Shown here piece by piece: positions 24,951-34,305 of a stretch of DNA of 64,000 nucleotides. Origin of the DNA: Ignavibacteriales bacterium UBA1304 (GTDB lineage Bacteria > Bacteroidota > Ignavibacteria > Ignavibacteriales > Ignavibacteriaceae); contig DBTY01000003.1 of assembly GCA_002307295.1 (NCBI GenBank), positions 62,001-126,000 of the forward strand, given 5' to 3'. Each line of letters begins with the position of its first letter. Within the stretch, counting starts at the first letter, position 1. The notes beneath the pieces were generated by a model. It did no database searches, was not told the origin of the DNA, and was given only the letters and a program-made list of their open reading frames with translations. A program made the position numbers and the translations under genes.

Positions 24951-25754
24951 ATGTCTAATATAAATATACTTTTTATTGGCGATATAATAGGCAAGCCCGG
25001 AATTTCAATAACAGAAACCTGGCTTCCCGGTCTTATCCAAAAATACAAAGCCGACTTTGTTGTTGTCAATGGAGAAAATGCTTCCGATGGAAAAGGAATT
25101 ACTGAAAAGGAAGGTAAAATTCTTTTTGACTTAGGCGTAAATGTAATAACAGGCGGTAATCACACCTGGGATAAACATCAGTCGCAGGAATATCTGAAAG
25201 CAGAACCGCGCGTTTTACGTCCTTTTAATTACCCTAAAGGCACTCATGGTAACGGATATCATATTGCAGAGACTAAAAAAGGGAAAATTGCAGTTATAAA
25301 TATGCAGGGGCGCACTTTTATGGCTCCAATAGATTGTCCTTTCAGATCTGCCGATTATGTCCTTCAAAAAATTAAAACTGAAACAAAAGTTATTCTTATG
25401 GATATGCACGCCGAAGCTTCTGCCGAAAAAGTAGCTTTAGCTCTTTATTTAGACGGCAGAATCAGCGTTTTTATCGGCACTCATACGCATGTTCAGACTT
25501 CGGACGAACGCATATTGCCTAAGGGAACTGGTTATATTACAGACGCTGGAATGACTGGTCCGTATGATTCGGTTATAGGAATGAAAACTGTTGCCGCAAT
25601 AAACAGATTCCTTTACCAGACTCCTCAAAAATATGAAACCGCCGAAGACGACGTTCATTTGAACGGACTCTATATTAAAGTGGATTCTGAGACGGGCAAA
25701 ACTTTAGAATTGGAAAGAATAGTTTTCCCTGATTTTGTAAGAAACAGTCAATAA
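24951..25754 (+). CDS. ymdB: YmdB-family metallophosphoesterase
   Basis: 267 residues, full length for the YmdB family. Metal ligands appear in 'FIGDIIGKPG', 'VNGENASDGKGI', 'GGNHTWDKH', 'DMHAEASAEK' and 'GTHTHVQTSD', with the family-specific 'ILPKGTGYITDAGMTGPYDSVIGM'. B. subtilis YmdB is a cyclic-nucleotide phosphodiesterase affecting biofilm and motility choice; the substrate here is not known. An aagga ribosome site precedes the ATG. folD follows 21 bases later. Confidence 0.9.
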   Translation: MSNINILFIGDIIGKPGISITETWLPGLIQKYKADFVVVNGENASDGKGITEKEGKILFDLGVNVITGGNHTWDKHQSQEYLKAEPRVLRPFNYPKGTHGNGYHIAETKKGKIAVINMQGRTFMAPIDCPFRSADYVLQKIKTETKVILMDMHAEASAEKVALALYLDGRISVFIGTHTHVQTSDERILPKGTGYITDAGMTGPYDSVIGMKTVAAINRFLYQTPQKYETAEDDVHLNGLYIKVDSETGKTLELERIVFPDFVRNSQ

Positions 25755-25775
25755 TTTTTTTTAGAGATTTAATGT

Positions 25776-26660
25776 ATGATTTTGTTAGACGGTAAAAAGA
25801 TTTCTTCTGAAATAAAAGAAGAGCTTAAAGAAAAAGTTGCAGCGTTAAAAAATAATGGGAAAGGAGTTCCGGGACTTGTTACTATTTTAGTTGGCGATAA
25901 TCCGGCTTCGCAAAGTTATGTGAGCAGTAAAAATAAATTATGCAAAGAAGTAGGCTTTAATTCAAAAGCGGAAAATCTTGATAAAAATATTACTGAAAAG
26001 GAACTGCTTGATTTAATTGATAAATATAACGCCGACGATAATTATCATGGCATATTAGTTCAGCTTCCTTTGCCAAAACACATCGACGAAAATAAAGTAA
26101 TACAAAGAATTTCGCCTGATAAGGACGTAGACGGCTTTCATCCTATGAGCGTTGGAAATTTAGTTATTGGAAACGATACGTTCTTTCCATGCACTCCGGC
26201 AGGCATACAGGAAATCTTAAAAAGATATAACATCGAAACCAAAGGCAAACACCTTGTGGTAGTTGGCAGAAGCAATATTGTAGGCAAACCGATTGCAAAT
26301 TTAATGCTTCAGAAAAAAGAAAACGCTAACGCAATTGTTACTGTTTGTCATTCAGCCTCTAAAGACCTTTCTAAGTATACAAAAGATGCCGATATATTAG
26401 TGGCCGCAATAGGCGTTCCAAACTTTATAAAAGCCAATATGGTTAAAGATGGCGTTGTTGTGATTGACGTTGGCATTAACAGAGTGGAAGATAAAACAAA
26501 AACTAAAGGATACCGCGTAGTTGGCGACGTAGACTTTGACGAAGTTGCGCCTAAGGCTTCTTATATTACTCCCGTGCCGGGAGGAATAGGACTTATGACT
26601 ACGGCTATGCTGTTAAGCAATACATATAAAGCTTATTTAAATCTTAATAAAAAGGCTTAA
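25776..26660 (+). CDS. folD: bifunctional methylenetetrahydrofolate dehydrogenase / methenyl-THF cyclohydrolase
   Basis: 294 residues. The catalytic-domain signature 'GDNPASQSYVSSKNKLCKEVGF' contains the Tyr/Lys pair, 'VQLPLPKHID' and 'ISPDKDVDGFHP' follow, and the NADP domain carries 'GRSNIVGKPIANLML' and 'PVPGGIGLMTTAML'. It interconverts 5,10-methylene- and 10-formyl-THF in one-carbon metabolism, connecting with thyA/folA further on. An out-of-frame ATG lies four bases upstream of the start. Confidence 0.95.
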   Translation: MILLDGKKISSEIKEELKEKVAALKNNGKGVPGLVTILVGDNPASQSYVSSKNKLCKEVGFNSKAENLDKNITEKELLDLIDKYNADDNYHGILVQLPLPKHIDENKVIQRISPDKDVDGFHPMSVGNLVIGNDTFFPCTPAGIQEILKRYNIETKGKHLVVVGRSNIVGKPIANLMLQKKENANAIVTVCHSASKDLSKYTKDADILVAAIGVPNFIKANMVKDGVVVIDVGINRVEDKTKTKGYRVVGDVDFDEVAPKASYITPVPGGIGLMTTAMLLSNTYKAYLNLNKKA

Positions 26661-26664
26661 TAAA

Positions 26665-27471
26665 ATGGGTTTGACAATAATTGATAAATTAGAGTCGCAG
26701 ACGTTTATTGAACAAACGTTAAATGATTTTTATAGCAAGAACAATTCGAGCAATGAAAATAAACCGCTTCAAGACGCGGATAAAAAAAATGATTGGAAAA
26801 TTCCCAATCAAAAACTTGCCCGGATGATTGACCATACAAATCTTAAGCCGGAAGCGACGGAAGACGAAATAAAAAAACTTTGCGAAGAAGCAAAGCAGTA
26901 TTCTTTTGCTTCGGTATGCGTTAATCCTTGCAACGTTGCTTTATGCCGCGAATTGCTGAAAGACTCTATAGTTAAAGTCTGCACAGTAATAGGTTTTCCT
27001 CTGGGAGCCAATACTACCGAGACAAAAAAGTTTGAAGCAGAACAGGCTATAGCAAACGGAGCTACAGAAGTCGATATGGTTATTAACGTTGGGCGTCTAA
27101 AGCAGGACGATTATCAATATGTTTTTAACGACGTTAATCAGGTAGCGCAATCCGCAAAAAAGAACGACGCTTTGAGCAAAGTTATTTTAGAAACGGCGCT
27201 ATTGACTGACGAAGAAAAAGTAAAAGCCTGTTTGATATGCAAAGAAGCCGGAGCCGATTTTGTAAAAACCTCGACCGGATTTAGTAAAGGCGGAGCGACG
27301 ACAACCGACGTAGCTCTGATGAAATATATAGTCGGCAGCGCAATTGGAGTGAAAGCTTCAGGCGGGATAAGAACCCGCAAAGACGCAGAGGATATGGTCT
27401 CGAGCGGAGCGGATAGAATAGGCGCAAGCGCAAGCGTAAAAATTGTACTGAGCGAAAAAAGCGAAAGCTAA
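26665..27471 (+). CDS. deoC: deoxyribose-phosphate aldolase
   Basis: 268 residues. A polar N-terminal extension of about 48 residues precedes the TIM barrel, which begins at 'KLARMIDHTNLKPEATEDEI'. The Schiff-base Lys lies in 'FVKTSTGFSKGGAT', with 'EVDMVINVGRLK' and 'VKASGGIRTRKDA' forming the phosphate site. It cleaves 2-deoxyribose-5-phosphate to glyceraldehyde-3-phosphate and acetaldehyde. The gene starts 4 bases after the folD stop. Confidence 0.94.
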   Translation: MGLTIIDKLESQTFIEQTLNDFYSKNNSSNENKPLQDADKKNDWKIPNQKLARMIDHTNLKPEATEDEIKKLCEEAKQYSFASVCVNPCNVALCRELLKDSIVKVCTVIGFPLGANTTETKKFEAEQAIANGATEVDMVINVGRLKQDDYQYVFNDVNQVAQSAKKNDALSKVILETALLTDEEKVKACLICKEAGADFVKTSTGFSKGGATTTDVALMKYIVGSAIGVKASGGIRTRKDAEDMVSSGADRIGASASVKIVLSEKSES

Positions 27472-27481
27472 GGATTATTAA

Positions 27482-27706
27482 ATGATACTTGACCTGATTG
27501 TCACCAAAACCGACGATGGTTATACTTCCGATGTTCCTAAAATTAACGGCTGCGAAAGCTGGGCTCATAATGAAGACGACGCAATGGAAAAAGCAGTTGA
27601 GCTTGCGATGTATTATATGAAAATAACCGATCCGAAAAAAATTAAAATTGATAAAGTAAGGGGCTTGCACGAAAAAAGATTTTATAAATTAGTTATTGAT
27701 AAATAG
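27482..27706 (+). CDS. small HicB-like (RNase H-fold) protein
   Basis: 74 residues, with an aagga ribosome site 6 bases before the ATG. 'LIVTKTDDGYTSDVPKINGCESWAHNEDDAMEKAVELAMYYMKI' has the strand-turn-strand-helix pattern of the HicB antitoxin N-terminal domain (G-Y...V-P...G-C...A...A). The DNA-binding C-terminus of full HicB is absent, and no HicA toxin gene lies beside it. It may be a stand-alone member of the fold with a housekeeping role, given its position between deoC and trmH. Confidence 0.6.
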   Translation: MILDLIVTKTDDGYTSDVPKINGCESWAHNEDDAMEKAVELAMYYMKITDPKKIKIDKVRGLHEKRFYKLVIDK

Positions 27707-27720
27707 TTTCCCGAGAACAA

Positions 27721-28302
27721 TTGAAAACTGAAAAACGGTTAGAGAAAATTACTAAAGTCGCTCAATCGCGGCAGCACACATTTGAATTAGTTCTTGAGAA
27801 CATTCATGATCCGCATAACGTTAGCGCTATTTTCAGAACAGTAGACGCTACAGGAATCTCGAAAGTTTCGCTTGTCTATACAATAGAAAAATTCCCTAAA
27901 ATTGGTAAAAAATCTTCCGCTTCTGCTTACAAGTGGGTAGAAAAAGGGAAGTACAAAAGTATAAAAGAAAGCTACGACGACCTACATTCAAAAGGATTTA
28001 CCATATTCGCGTCAACTCTTTCTGACGATTCAAAGAATTTATATGATCTTGATTTAACCGGAAAAGTAGCAATAGTCTTGGGCAATGAACACAGAGGCGT
28101 TTCTGAAGACGCCGCAAATTTGGCCGATGAAAGATTTTTAATTCCGATGCGCGGATTTGTTCAAAGTTTGAACGTGTCTGTAGCCGCGGCCGTTGTATTG
28201 TATGAAGCGCAGAGGCAAAGAGCGCAGAAAGGGATGTACGATTCAAGCGATTTGCCAAAAGATGAATTAGACGCGCTTATTGAATCATGGTGTAAAAAAT
28301 AA
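27721..28302 (+). CDS. trmH: TrmH-type SPOUT RNA 2'-O-methyltransferase
   Basis: 193 residues from a TTG start with no strong ribosome site. The three SPOUT motifs are present: 'LVLENIHDPHNVSAIFRTVDATGI' (catalytic Arg), 'IVLGNEHRGVSEDA', and 'IPMRGFVQSLNVSVAAAVVLYEA' forming the knotted SAM site. The length and short C-terminal tail fit TrmH, which methylates G18 of tRNA, rather than rRNA-specific RlmB, which has an extra N-terminal domain. The exact target is inferred. Confidence 0.83.
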   Translation: MKTEKRLEKITKVAQSRQHTFELVLENIHDPHNVSAIFRTVDATGISKVSLVYTIEKFPKIGKKSSASAYKWVEKGKYKSIKESYDDLHSKGFTIFASTLSDDSKNLYDLDLTGKVAIVLGNEHRGVSEDAANLADERFLIPMRGFVQSLNVSVAAAVVLYEAQRQRAQKGMYDSSDLPKDELDALIESWCKK

Positions 28303-28316
28303 AAGTATAAAAAATT

Positions 28317-29597
28317 ATGCAGGAATTTTATAAAATAAATAAAGTCGCGGGGGAGCTTACGCTGCCTGGCGATAAATCAATTTCTCATCGTTCTGTAATT
28401 TTTTCTTGTTTGGCCGACGGAGTTTCTACAATAAAAAATCTTTCCAACGGCGAAGACGTAAAATCTACAATGAGCTGCTTTAAAAAATTAGGCTGCAAAA
28501 TTGAACAGCAAGACGGTCTAGTAAAAATTACGGGAAAAGGTTTCGGAAATTTTACTGAACCGAAGGAAGCTCTTGACGCAGGGAATTCAGGCACTACGGC
28601 GCGTCTTATAAGCGGCATACTTGCAGTGCAAAAATTTAAAACGGTTGTTGCAGGCGACGAATCTTTATCCAAGCGTCCAATGAAAAGAGTTATTGAGCCG
28701 CTTGAATTAATGGGCGGAAAAATTAAAGCTTCGGAAGGAATGACGCTTCCAATGGAGTATTATCCATCCGAAAATATAAATGTAATATCTTACGAACTCC
28801 CGGTTGCAAGCGCGCAGGTTAAAAGCGCAATACTGCTAGCAGGACTGCATTTAGAGGCTGAAACCAAAGTGATAGAAAAAATTCCTTCCCGCAATCATAC
28901 GGAGGTTATGCTAAATCTTCCGGTAACGCATTCTGAGGGGAAAACAATTATTTCAGTTTCTAAGAAAAATTATCCTTCGCCAGCCGACTATCTGGCGCCT
29001 TCTGATATTTCTACAGCGGCTTTTTTTATTGTCCTTGCGCTGCTTGTTAAGGATTCCCGGCTAACGCTAAAAAATGTTTCATTGAATGAAACAAGAACAG
29101 GAATCATTAAGGTATTACAGGCTATGGGGGGCAAAATAGAAATATTAAACCAAAGGAAAATTTCCGGCGAATCGCTTGGCGATTTAGTTATTTATGGCAG
29201 TCGATTAAAAAATATAACTATTGGCGAAGAAATAATTCCAAATATAATAGACGAGATCCCAATTCTTTCGGCAGCAGGTTTATTTGCTGAAGGAGATTTT
29301 ATCATTACTAAAGCAAAAGAATTAAGAGCAAAGGAATCGGACCGTATCAGCGCGTTGTGCAGCAACTATAAGGAGCTTGGGCTTGACGTGGAAGAATATG
29401 AAGACGGCTTTTTGCTGCATGGCAAAATAAAAAATAATAAACCCGTTTTTGAAAGCTTTGGCGATCACAGAATTGCAATGACTTTTGCAATATTGTCTTT
29501 GGTGTTGGATAATGGCGGGAAAATGAATAGTTTTGGGTGTGTTAGTATTTCGAATCCGGATTTTTTACAACAACTTCAAAAAATAACGAGGCAATAA
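28317..29597 (+). CDS. aroA: 3-phosphoshikimate 1-carboxyvinyltransferase (EPSP synthase)
   Basis: 426 residues with both EPSP signatures: 'LPGDKSISHRSVIFSCLADG' near the N-terminus and 'DAGNSGTTARLISG' (about 85-98), plus 'LSKRPMKRVIEPL', 'RNHTEVML' and 'ESDRISAL'. It makes EPSP from shikimate-3-phosphate and PEP, the step before chorismate and so upstream of menF. The stop is directly followed by the ATG of the ABC ATPase. Confidence 0.95.
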   Translation: MQEFYKINKVAGELTLPGDKSISHRSVIFSCLADGVSTIKNLSNGEDVKSTMSCFKKLGCKIEQQDGLVKITGKGFGNFTEPKEALDAGNSGTTARLISGILAVQKFKTVVAGDESLSKRPMKRVIEPLELMGGKIKASEGMTLPMEYYPSENINVISYELPVASAQVKSAILLAGLHLEAETKVIEKIPSRNHTEVMLNLPVTHSEGKTIISVSKKNYPSPADYLAPSDISTAAFFIVLALLVKDSRLTLKNVSLNETRTGIIKVLQAMGGKIEILNQRKISGESLGDLVIYGSRLKNITIGEEIIPNIIDEIPILSAAGLFAEGDFIITKAKELRAKESDRISALCSNYKELGLDVEEYEDGFLLHGKIKNNKPVFESFGDHRIAMTFAILSLVLDNGGKMNSFGCVSISNPDFLQQLQKITRQ

Positions 29598-30710
29598 ATG
29601 GCTGAGGTAAGATTAGTTAACGTTTCTAAAGTATATGAAGGCGGCAATACTGCTGTAAAAAATGTAAATATTGATATTAAAGATAAGGAGTTTGTAGTCT
29701 TAGTCGGGCCTTCAGGCTGCGGAAAATCTACTACTCTTAGAATGATTGCCGGATTAGAAGAAATTACTTCAGGCGATTTGTATATCGACGATAAAAAAGT
29801 AAATGAAGTTTCGCCAAAGGATAGAGATATTGCAATGGTATTCCAGAATTATGCGCTTTATCCTCATATGACGGTTTATGAAAATATGGCTTTCGGATTG
29901 AAGTTGAGAAAGTTTGACAAAGCTGAAATTAAAGAACGCGTTACAGAAGCAGCTAAAGTTTTAGGTCTGGAAGAATTATTAGACCGTAAACCAAAAGCTT
30001 TATCAGGCGGCCAGCGCCAGAGAGTAGCAGTAGGCAGAGCGATTGTAAGAAAACCTAAAGTGTTTTTATTTGACGAGCCTCTTAGCAACCTTGACGCAAA
30101 ATTGAGAGTCCAAATGCGTACGGAAATTTCTAAGCTGCATAAAGATCTTGAAGCTACAATGATTTATGTAACTCACGATCAGACTGAAGCAATGACTATG
30201 GGGGATAAGATTGTAATAATGAAGGACGGAGTAATTAACCAGATCGGCACGCCAATGGATTTATATAACCTGCCGGTAAATATATTTGTCGCAGGCTTTA
30301 TTGGCAGTCCGTCAATGAACTTTGTTGAAGGACAAATTACTACTGATAACGGTTTATCGTTTGTAAGCAAACTTAAAGGGATTACAATAAAACTTAGTGG
30401 GCAATATGCCGAACAGCTTAAAGCGTTTGCGGGCAAAGAAGTAACTATTGGCGTAAGACCCGAAGATATTTATGACGCGCAAACGACAGAGGCTATAGCT
30501 TCGTCATATAAATTTACTTCTAAGCTTGAGGTTGTTGAACCGATGGGTAATGAGATATTCCTTTATTTCAAAATAGACGGGGTTCAATTAACCGCTCGGG
30601 TTCCAGCAAAAGAACAACCGGCGGCTAATTCAACAAGAGATTTATTTATTGATACAGAAAAGCTTCACTTTTTTGATAATGCTACAGGCGCGGCAATTTA
30701 TCATAAATAA
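29598..30710 (+). CDS. MalK/UgpC-type ABC transporter ATP-binding protein without adjacent permease
   Basis: 370 residues: ATPase domain with Walker A GPSGCGKST, signature LSGGQRQRVAVGRA, Walker B 'VFLFDEPLSNLD' and switch His 'YVTHDQTEAM', then the C-terminal TOBE/MalK regulatory domain ('VTIGVRPEDIYD'). This type energises importers of sugars or glycerol-3-phosphate. No permease or binding-protein gene lies in the window; it may serve several distant permeases. The stop overlaps by 10 bases the end of the convergent bshC gene. Confidence 0.85.
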   Translation: MAEVRLVNVSKVYEGGNTAVKNVNIDIKDKEFVVLVGPSGCGKSTTLRMIAGLEEITSGDLYIDDKKVNEVSPKDRDIAMVFQNYALYPHMTVYENMAFGLKLRKFDKAEIKERVTEAAKVLGLEELLDRKPKALSGGQRQRVAVGRAIVRKPKVFLFDEPLSNLDAKLRVQMRTEISKLHKDLEATMIYVTHDQTEAMTMGDKIVIMKDGVINQIGTPMDLYNLPVNIFVAGFIGSPSMNFVEGQITTDNGLSFVSKLKGITIKLSGQYAEQLKAFAGKEVTIGVRPEDIYDAQTTEAIASSYKFTSKLEVVEPMGNEIFLYFKIDGVQLTARVPAKEQPAANSTRDLFIDTEKLHFFDNATGAAIYHK

Positions 30711-32332
30711 ATTATCTGGTGATCGAATTTATTTATTTCGAGAACGTTGATTATTTTCTCAAGAAAATCAAGACCGTACTTGTTGGCAAAGTAGACGTAG
30801 TTTAATTCTCTTTCCTGTAAACTCTTTTCAGGATATAAAGCTACAATAAGTTTTTCTAATTGGTTAAGCGTAATTTCATGCTTCCTCTTATTTGCTTCTA
30901 CGGTCTTTCCTTTTAACTCGTTCAGATAGTTATCTATTTTTTGTATGTATTTGGCGGTCGAGTCGCTTGTAGTCTTATCTATCACCAAAAGACTTTTTTG
31001 CAGTTCGCCCATTGCGCCGTTTACTTTTTCAATTGCCGGAGCAAAAAGATCGTCTACAGTATAGTTTGACTGCGCTTCAATAACTTTCTCAATCAATTCT
31101 TCAGGATTCCTATACAACTCTTTTATATCAATTGAGTATTTCTGTAAAATTGAAGAGCTTGATTTTTCTACTATTGTTGCTGAAGACCGGGGGTAAATAA
31201 TTGGTTCTGGTATATTAAAGATTTTGTAAAGGGGCATAACTTGCGCAAAGTAACTGATCTCGCTCGGGCCTCCTACATAAAAGGCCGTTGGTAAAAGATA
31301 GTCCTGACACACAGGGCGGAACAATACGTTAGGGCTAAAGTTTTCCGGAGTATCTTCAATTGCCTGAAGAATTTCTTCCTGCGTAAATTTTTTCCTTTTA
31401 CGTCTCAGTTTAAATTCATTTTCAGAAGGTTCAATTAAATATCTGCCTTCATCGTCGTGATAAAAAAGATTAATAGGCCTTATTTTTACCTGCGCATGGT
31501 AAACCTCTTCAAGCCTGGCGCTTGTTTCCACAAGTTTCTGCGTATGAGCGCGGAAGTCGATAATCTCTTTTTTGAATATTGGTTTCAGCAGCTGTTTTGC
31601 GGCTTTATCCTGAGGGTCGAATATTACTAAACCATGTTTGTCAAACAAACTAAAAATTAAGTCTCTAAAACTGGATTTAAAAGTTTTGCCTTCGGCGTAA
31701 AAAGAAGAGTAAAAATCAAGCGTCTTTTGTTTAAACTCGGTATCTCTTAAGTTTTTTTCAATTTCGGCAAAAAAGTTTTTTATTGTGTCTTTAAGTTCAA
31801 TTGAGGCGACGTCGCCGCGATTTGCTTCTTCTTCTGTATTGTCGTCGTAAACTATTTTTTGTAATTTATTCTGATTATCAAGAATATGTAAATACTTTAC
31901 TTCGTCAAAATCGTGGTCGTCTCCTTCAAGCCAGAAAACGGGAGCAAAATTATATTCTTCAAATTTCTCATTTAAGAAAGCCGATAATTTTATTGCAGTG
32001 ATTATTTTATACAAAGTGTAAAGAGGTCCGCCTAATATGCCAAGCTGCTGTCCGGTTACAATTGCAAAAGTATTTTTATCGCTAAGCGCGGAAATATTTT
32101 TTAAAGTTTTTTCCGATGGGGCAAAGTTTTTATATTGAGCGCTAATTATTTCAGAAATTTTTTCTTTAGAATCTTTGGGTCTGTTCGCCATTTCCTTGAA
32201 ATAGTCTTTATATGAATCAATTTCTCTGAAATTATATTTGTAGTAATCTTTAACGTTGTCAAATTCATAAAGGTAGTCTAAAAAAAGGTTTAAGTGTCCC
32301 GGAATCTCGTCAAATTTAATGAACATGGTCAT
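30701..32332 (-). CDS. bshC: BshC, putative cysteine ligase of bacillithiol synthesis
   Basis: 543 residues, normal for BshC. Diagnostic stretches are 'FAIVTGQQLGILGGPLYTLYKIITAIKL' (nucleotide-like site near residue 90), 'APVFWLEGDDHDFDEVKYL', 'VFRPVCQDYLLPTAFYVGGPSEISYFAQVMPLY' and a C-terminal coiled coil. BshC adds cysteine to GlcN-malate in the last step of bacillithiol formation, so the organism probably uses this thiol. Two ATG codons (32332 and 32326) are possible starts. bshA and bshB are not in the window. Confidence 0.9.
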   Translation of the reverse strand: MTMFIKFDEIPGHLNLFLDYLYEFDNVKDYYKYNFREIDSYKDYFKEMANRPKDSKEKISEIISAQYKNFAPSEKTLKNISALSDKNTFAIVTGQQLGILGGPLYTLYKIITAIKLSAFLNEKFEEYNFAPVFWLEGDDHDFDEVKYLHILDNQNKLQKIVYDDNTEEEANRGDVASIELKDTIKNFFAEIEKNLRDTEFKQKTLDFYSSFYAEGKTFKSSFRDLIFSLFDKHGLVIFDPQDKAAKQLLKPIFKKEIIDFRAHTQKLVETSARLEEVYHAQVKIRPINLFYHDDEGRYLIEPSENEFKLRRKRKKFTQEEILQAIEDTPENFSPNVLFRPVCQDYLLPTAFYVGGPSEISYFAQVMPLYKIFNIPEPIIYPRSSATIVEKSSSSILQKYSIDIKELYRNPEELIEKVIEAQSNYTVDDLFAPAIEKVNGAMGELQKSLLVIDKTTSDSTAKYIQKIDNYLNELKGKTVEANKRKHEITLNQLEKLIVALYPEKSLQERELNYVYFANKYGLDFLEKIINVLEINKFDHQIIYL

Positions 32333-32476
32333 CTCGTATAATATTATAAAATCAAAACAAACTAAAATATTAAATAATTCAAAGAATTGTAGTACAAAAA
32401 TGAAATTAACAGGTTAAATTTATTCATTAAAATTATTTATTTTACACAACTATAAAAATAATACATTATTCCTGAT

Positions 32477-33355
32477 ATGAAAAAAATTATATTGTTCTAC
32501 ATGACGTTATTCTTGTCCTCGGTTTTAGTTTGGGGGCAGGCGGCCGATTCGCTTAAAAACAGTTCTGAGCTGCTTCCTTCCGGGCTTCATTTCCGCCCTT
32601 TATTGGGCAATCAGCAGGAAGCGCATTTTGGCATTTTATATTATACTGAAACTTCAAACTTAAAAGTTGATATTGGCAATTCGATTGACGTGGTTAGTTT
32701 TATGTTCCCTGCAGATAGCTGCAGGCTAACATTCGGAATTGATTTTATGGCTTACGCTTATTCTACAAGTTATAAAGGGAATAGGTTGCAGATTGACGCG
32801 CTTGACGGCTTTTTTGGCGGAAACGCAGTATTCTCTAAAAAAACTGACGGTGGCAGATTAATTGGAAGGTTCAGAGTAACGCATAACAGCGCGCATTTAG
32901 TTGACGGTCATTTTGACCAGGCGACTGATAAATGGATTGGCGATAAAAAACCGATTCCATTTACAAAAGATTTTGGCGAGCTTTTGCTTGCTAATGAACG
33001 TCTGAACGATAAATATCTGCTTAAATATTATGGAGGCGTTTCGTATTCAACGCTTGTGCGCCCTATTGAATTAAAAAAATATGCCTTTATTGGCGGCGTT
33101 GAAACAGGGTTGATTGATTTCTGGGGTAAAGTAATGCATAAGGAAACAGAGCTGTTTTTATCTTACAATATAAATCTGATTGGCATTCCAAAATATGTCG
33201 CAAATAATAATATCATGCTGGGGACGAAATTTGGCGCATGGAACGATAAAGGCCTGATGCTTTATTTAGACTATTATTCTGGTCAGAATTTTCTTAGCGA
33301 ATATTACAAGGATAGAATTTCACGTTTCGGAATTGGGTTCCTTGTCGATTTTTAG
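32477..33355 (+). CDS. DUF1207 family outer-membrane protein, copy 1
   Basis: 292 residues with signal peptide MKKIILFYMTLFLSSVLVWGQ. The mature protein is barrel-like; 'GLHFRPLLGNQQEAHFGI' and 'RFRVTHNSAHLVDGHFDQ' are shared in form with the second copy at 38140. DUF1207 has no assigned function. It opens the envelope island; the flippase-like gene follows after 17 bases. The conserved H-x-S-A-H-L-V-D-G-H stretch could be a catalytic or metal site, which is inference. Confidence 0.75.
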   Translation: MKKIILFYMTLFLSSVLVWGQAADSLKNSSELLPSGLHFRPLLGNQQEAHFGILYYTETSNLKVDIGNSIDVVSFMFPADSCRLTFGIDFMAYAYSTSYKGNRLQIDALDGFFGGNAVFSKKTDGGRLIGRFRVTHNSAHLVDGHFDQATDKWIGDKKPIPFTKDFGELLLANERLNDKYLLKYYGGVSYSTLVRPIELKKYAFIGGVETGLIDFWGKVMHKETELFLSYNINLIGIPKYVANNNIMLGTKFGAWNDKGLMLYLDYYSGQNFLSEYYKDRISRFGIGFLVDF

Positions 33356-33372
33356 CAAGAACCTGAAATAGT

Positions 33373-34305
33373 ATGATAGCAAAAAAGAAAATATATTTTT
33401 ATCTGAAATTCCTGTTGGGTTTTGCCATCATCTATTTCTTAATAACATCTATTCATATTTCAGAAATTTATAATAGCCTGAAAAAAGCGAACGCAATTAC
33501 TTTGTGTTTTGTGGTTTTATTTGGCGCGCTGAATTTATATTTGCAGTATGCAAAATGGAAATTAATCTGTAACGAGACGCTGAATGAATTTAATCAAAAA
33601 AAAATAATTCATTCATTGTTAATCGGTTTTTCGGCAGGATTAATTACTCCTATGCGTATTGGCGAATATTGGGGCAGGCATTCGGTAATAAGCGACCATA
33701 GCTTTTTGAAATTATCTTATTCGGTAGTAGTGGAAAAATTTTCGCTTTTGTTCATTGAACTTTCAGTTGGCGGAATTCTTTCGTTGGCTTTTATCTATTG
33801 GTATTTGTCGTTTAGTCTTTTGCAATGTATTGCAATTACTATAGTATTTGTCATTTTTTTAGTCGCGCTTATATTTATTTTATCAGGGAATTTTAGCCTG
33901 CTGAAAAAAATCAAAAGGCCGATTAAACTTGTTAATATAATAGAGCGTTATTCGGCTCTTGCAGTTGTTGAAAGGCTGCTAAAAAATAAGCTGCTAATGC
34001 TTTCGTTTTTGCAGTTCTTCTGTTATTTAATTCAGTATGTTGTGCTTGTTATTACTTTTTCAAAATGCGTCGATTATATTGGCATTTTTTTAGCGGCGTG
34101 CTTTATTTATTTTATGAAAAATTTTGTCGCATTTATTACTCCCGGCGAACTTGGCACAAGAGAAGGCGTTTCTGTTTTTACGTTAGCTCTCATTGGAATA
34201 AACGGAGCCGCAGGTTTTAACGCAGGCATATCTGTTTTTTTTATTAATATACTAATTCCGTCAATAGTCGGAACATTTTTCCTATTGGCAAAACATGATA
34301 ACTGA
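33373..34305 (+). CDS. flippase-like integral membrane protein (LPG_synthase_TM / UPF0104 type)
   Basis: 310 residues with about eight membrane segments. 'GLITPMRIGEYWGRHSVI' and 'AFITPGELGTREGVSVFTLALIGI' are the paired P-x-R-x-G-E / P-G-E-L-G-x-x-E motifs of the family that includes the MprF flippase domain and AglD. It probably moves a lipid-linked intermediate across the inner membrane. Its 3' end overlaps the following glycosyltransferase by 11 bases. The soluble aminoacyl-transferase domain of MprF is absent. Confidence 0.83.
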   Translation: MIAKKKIYFYLKFLLGFAIIYFLITSIHISEIYNSLKKANAITLCFVVLFGALNLYLQYAKWKLICNETLNEFNQKKIIHSLLIGFSAGLITPMRIGEYWGRHSVISDHSFLKLSYSVVVEKFSLLFIELSVGGILSLAFIYWYLSFSLLQCIAITIVFVIFLVALIFILSGNFSLLKKIKRPIKLVNIIERYSALAVVERLLKNKLLMLSFLQFFCYLIQYVVLVITFSKCVDYIGIFLAACFIYFMKNFVAFITPGELGTREGVSVFTLALIGINGAAGFNAGISVFFINILIPSIVGTFFLLAKHDN

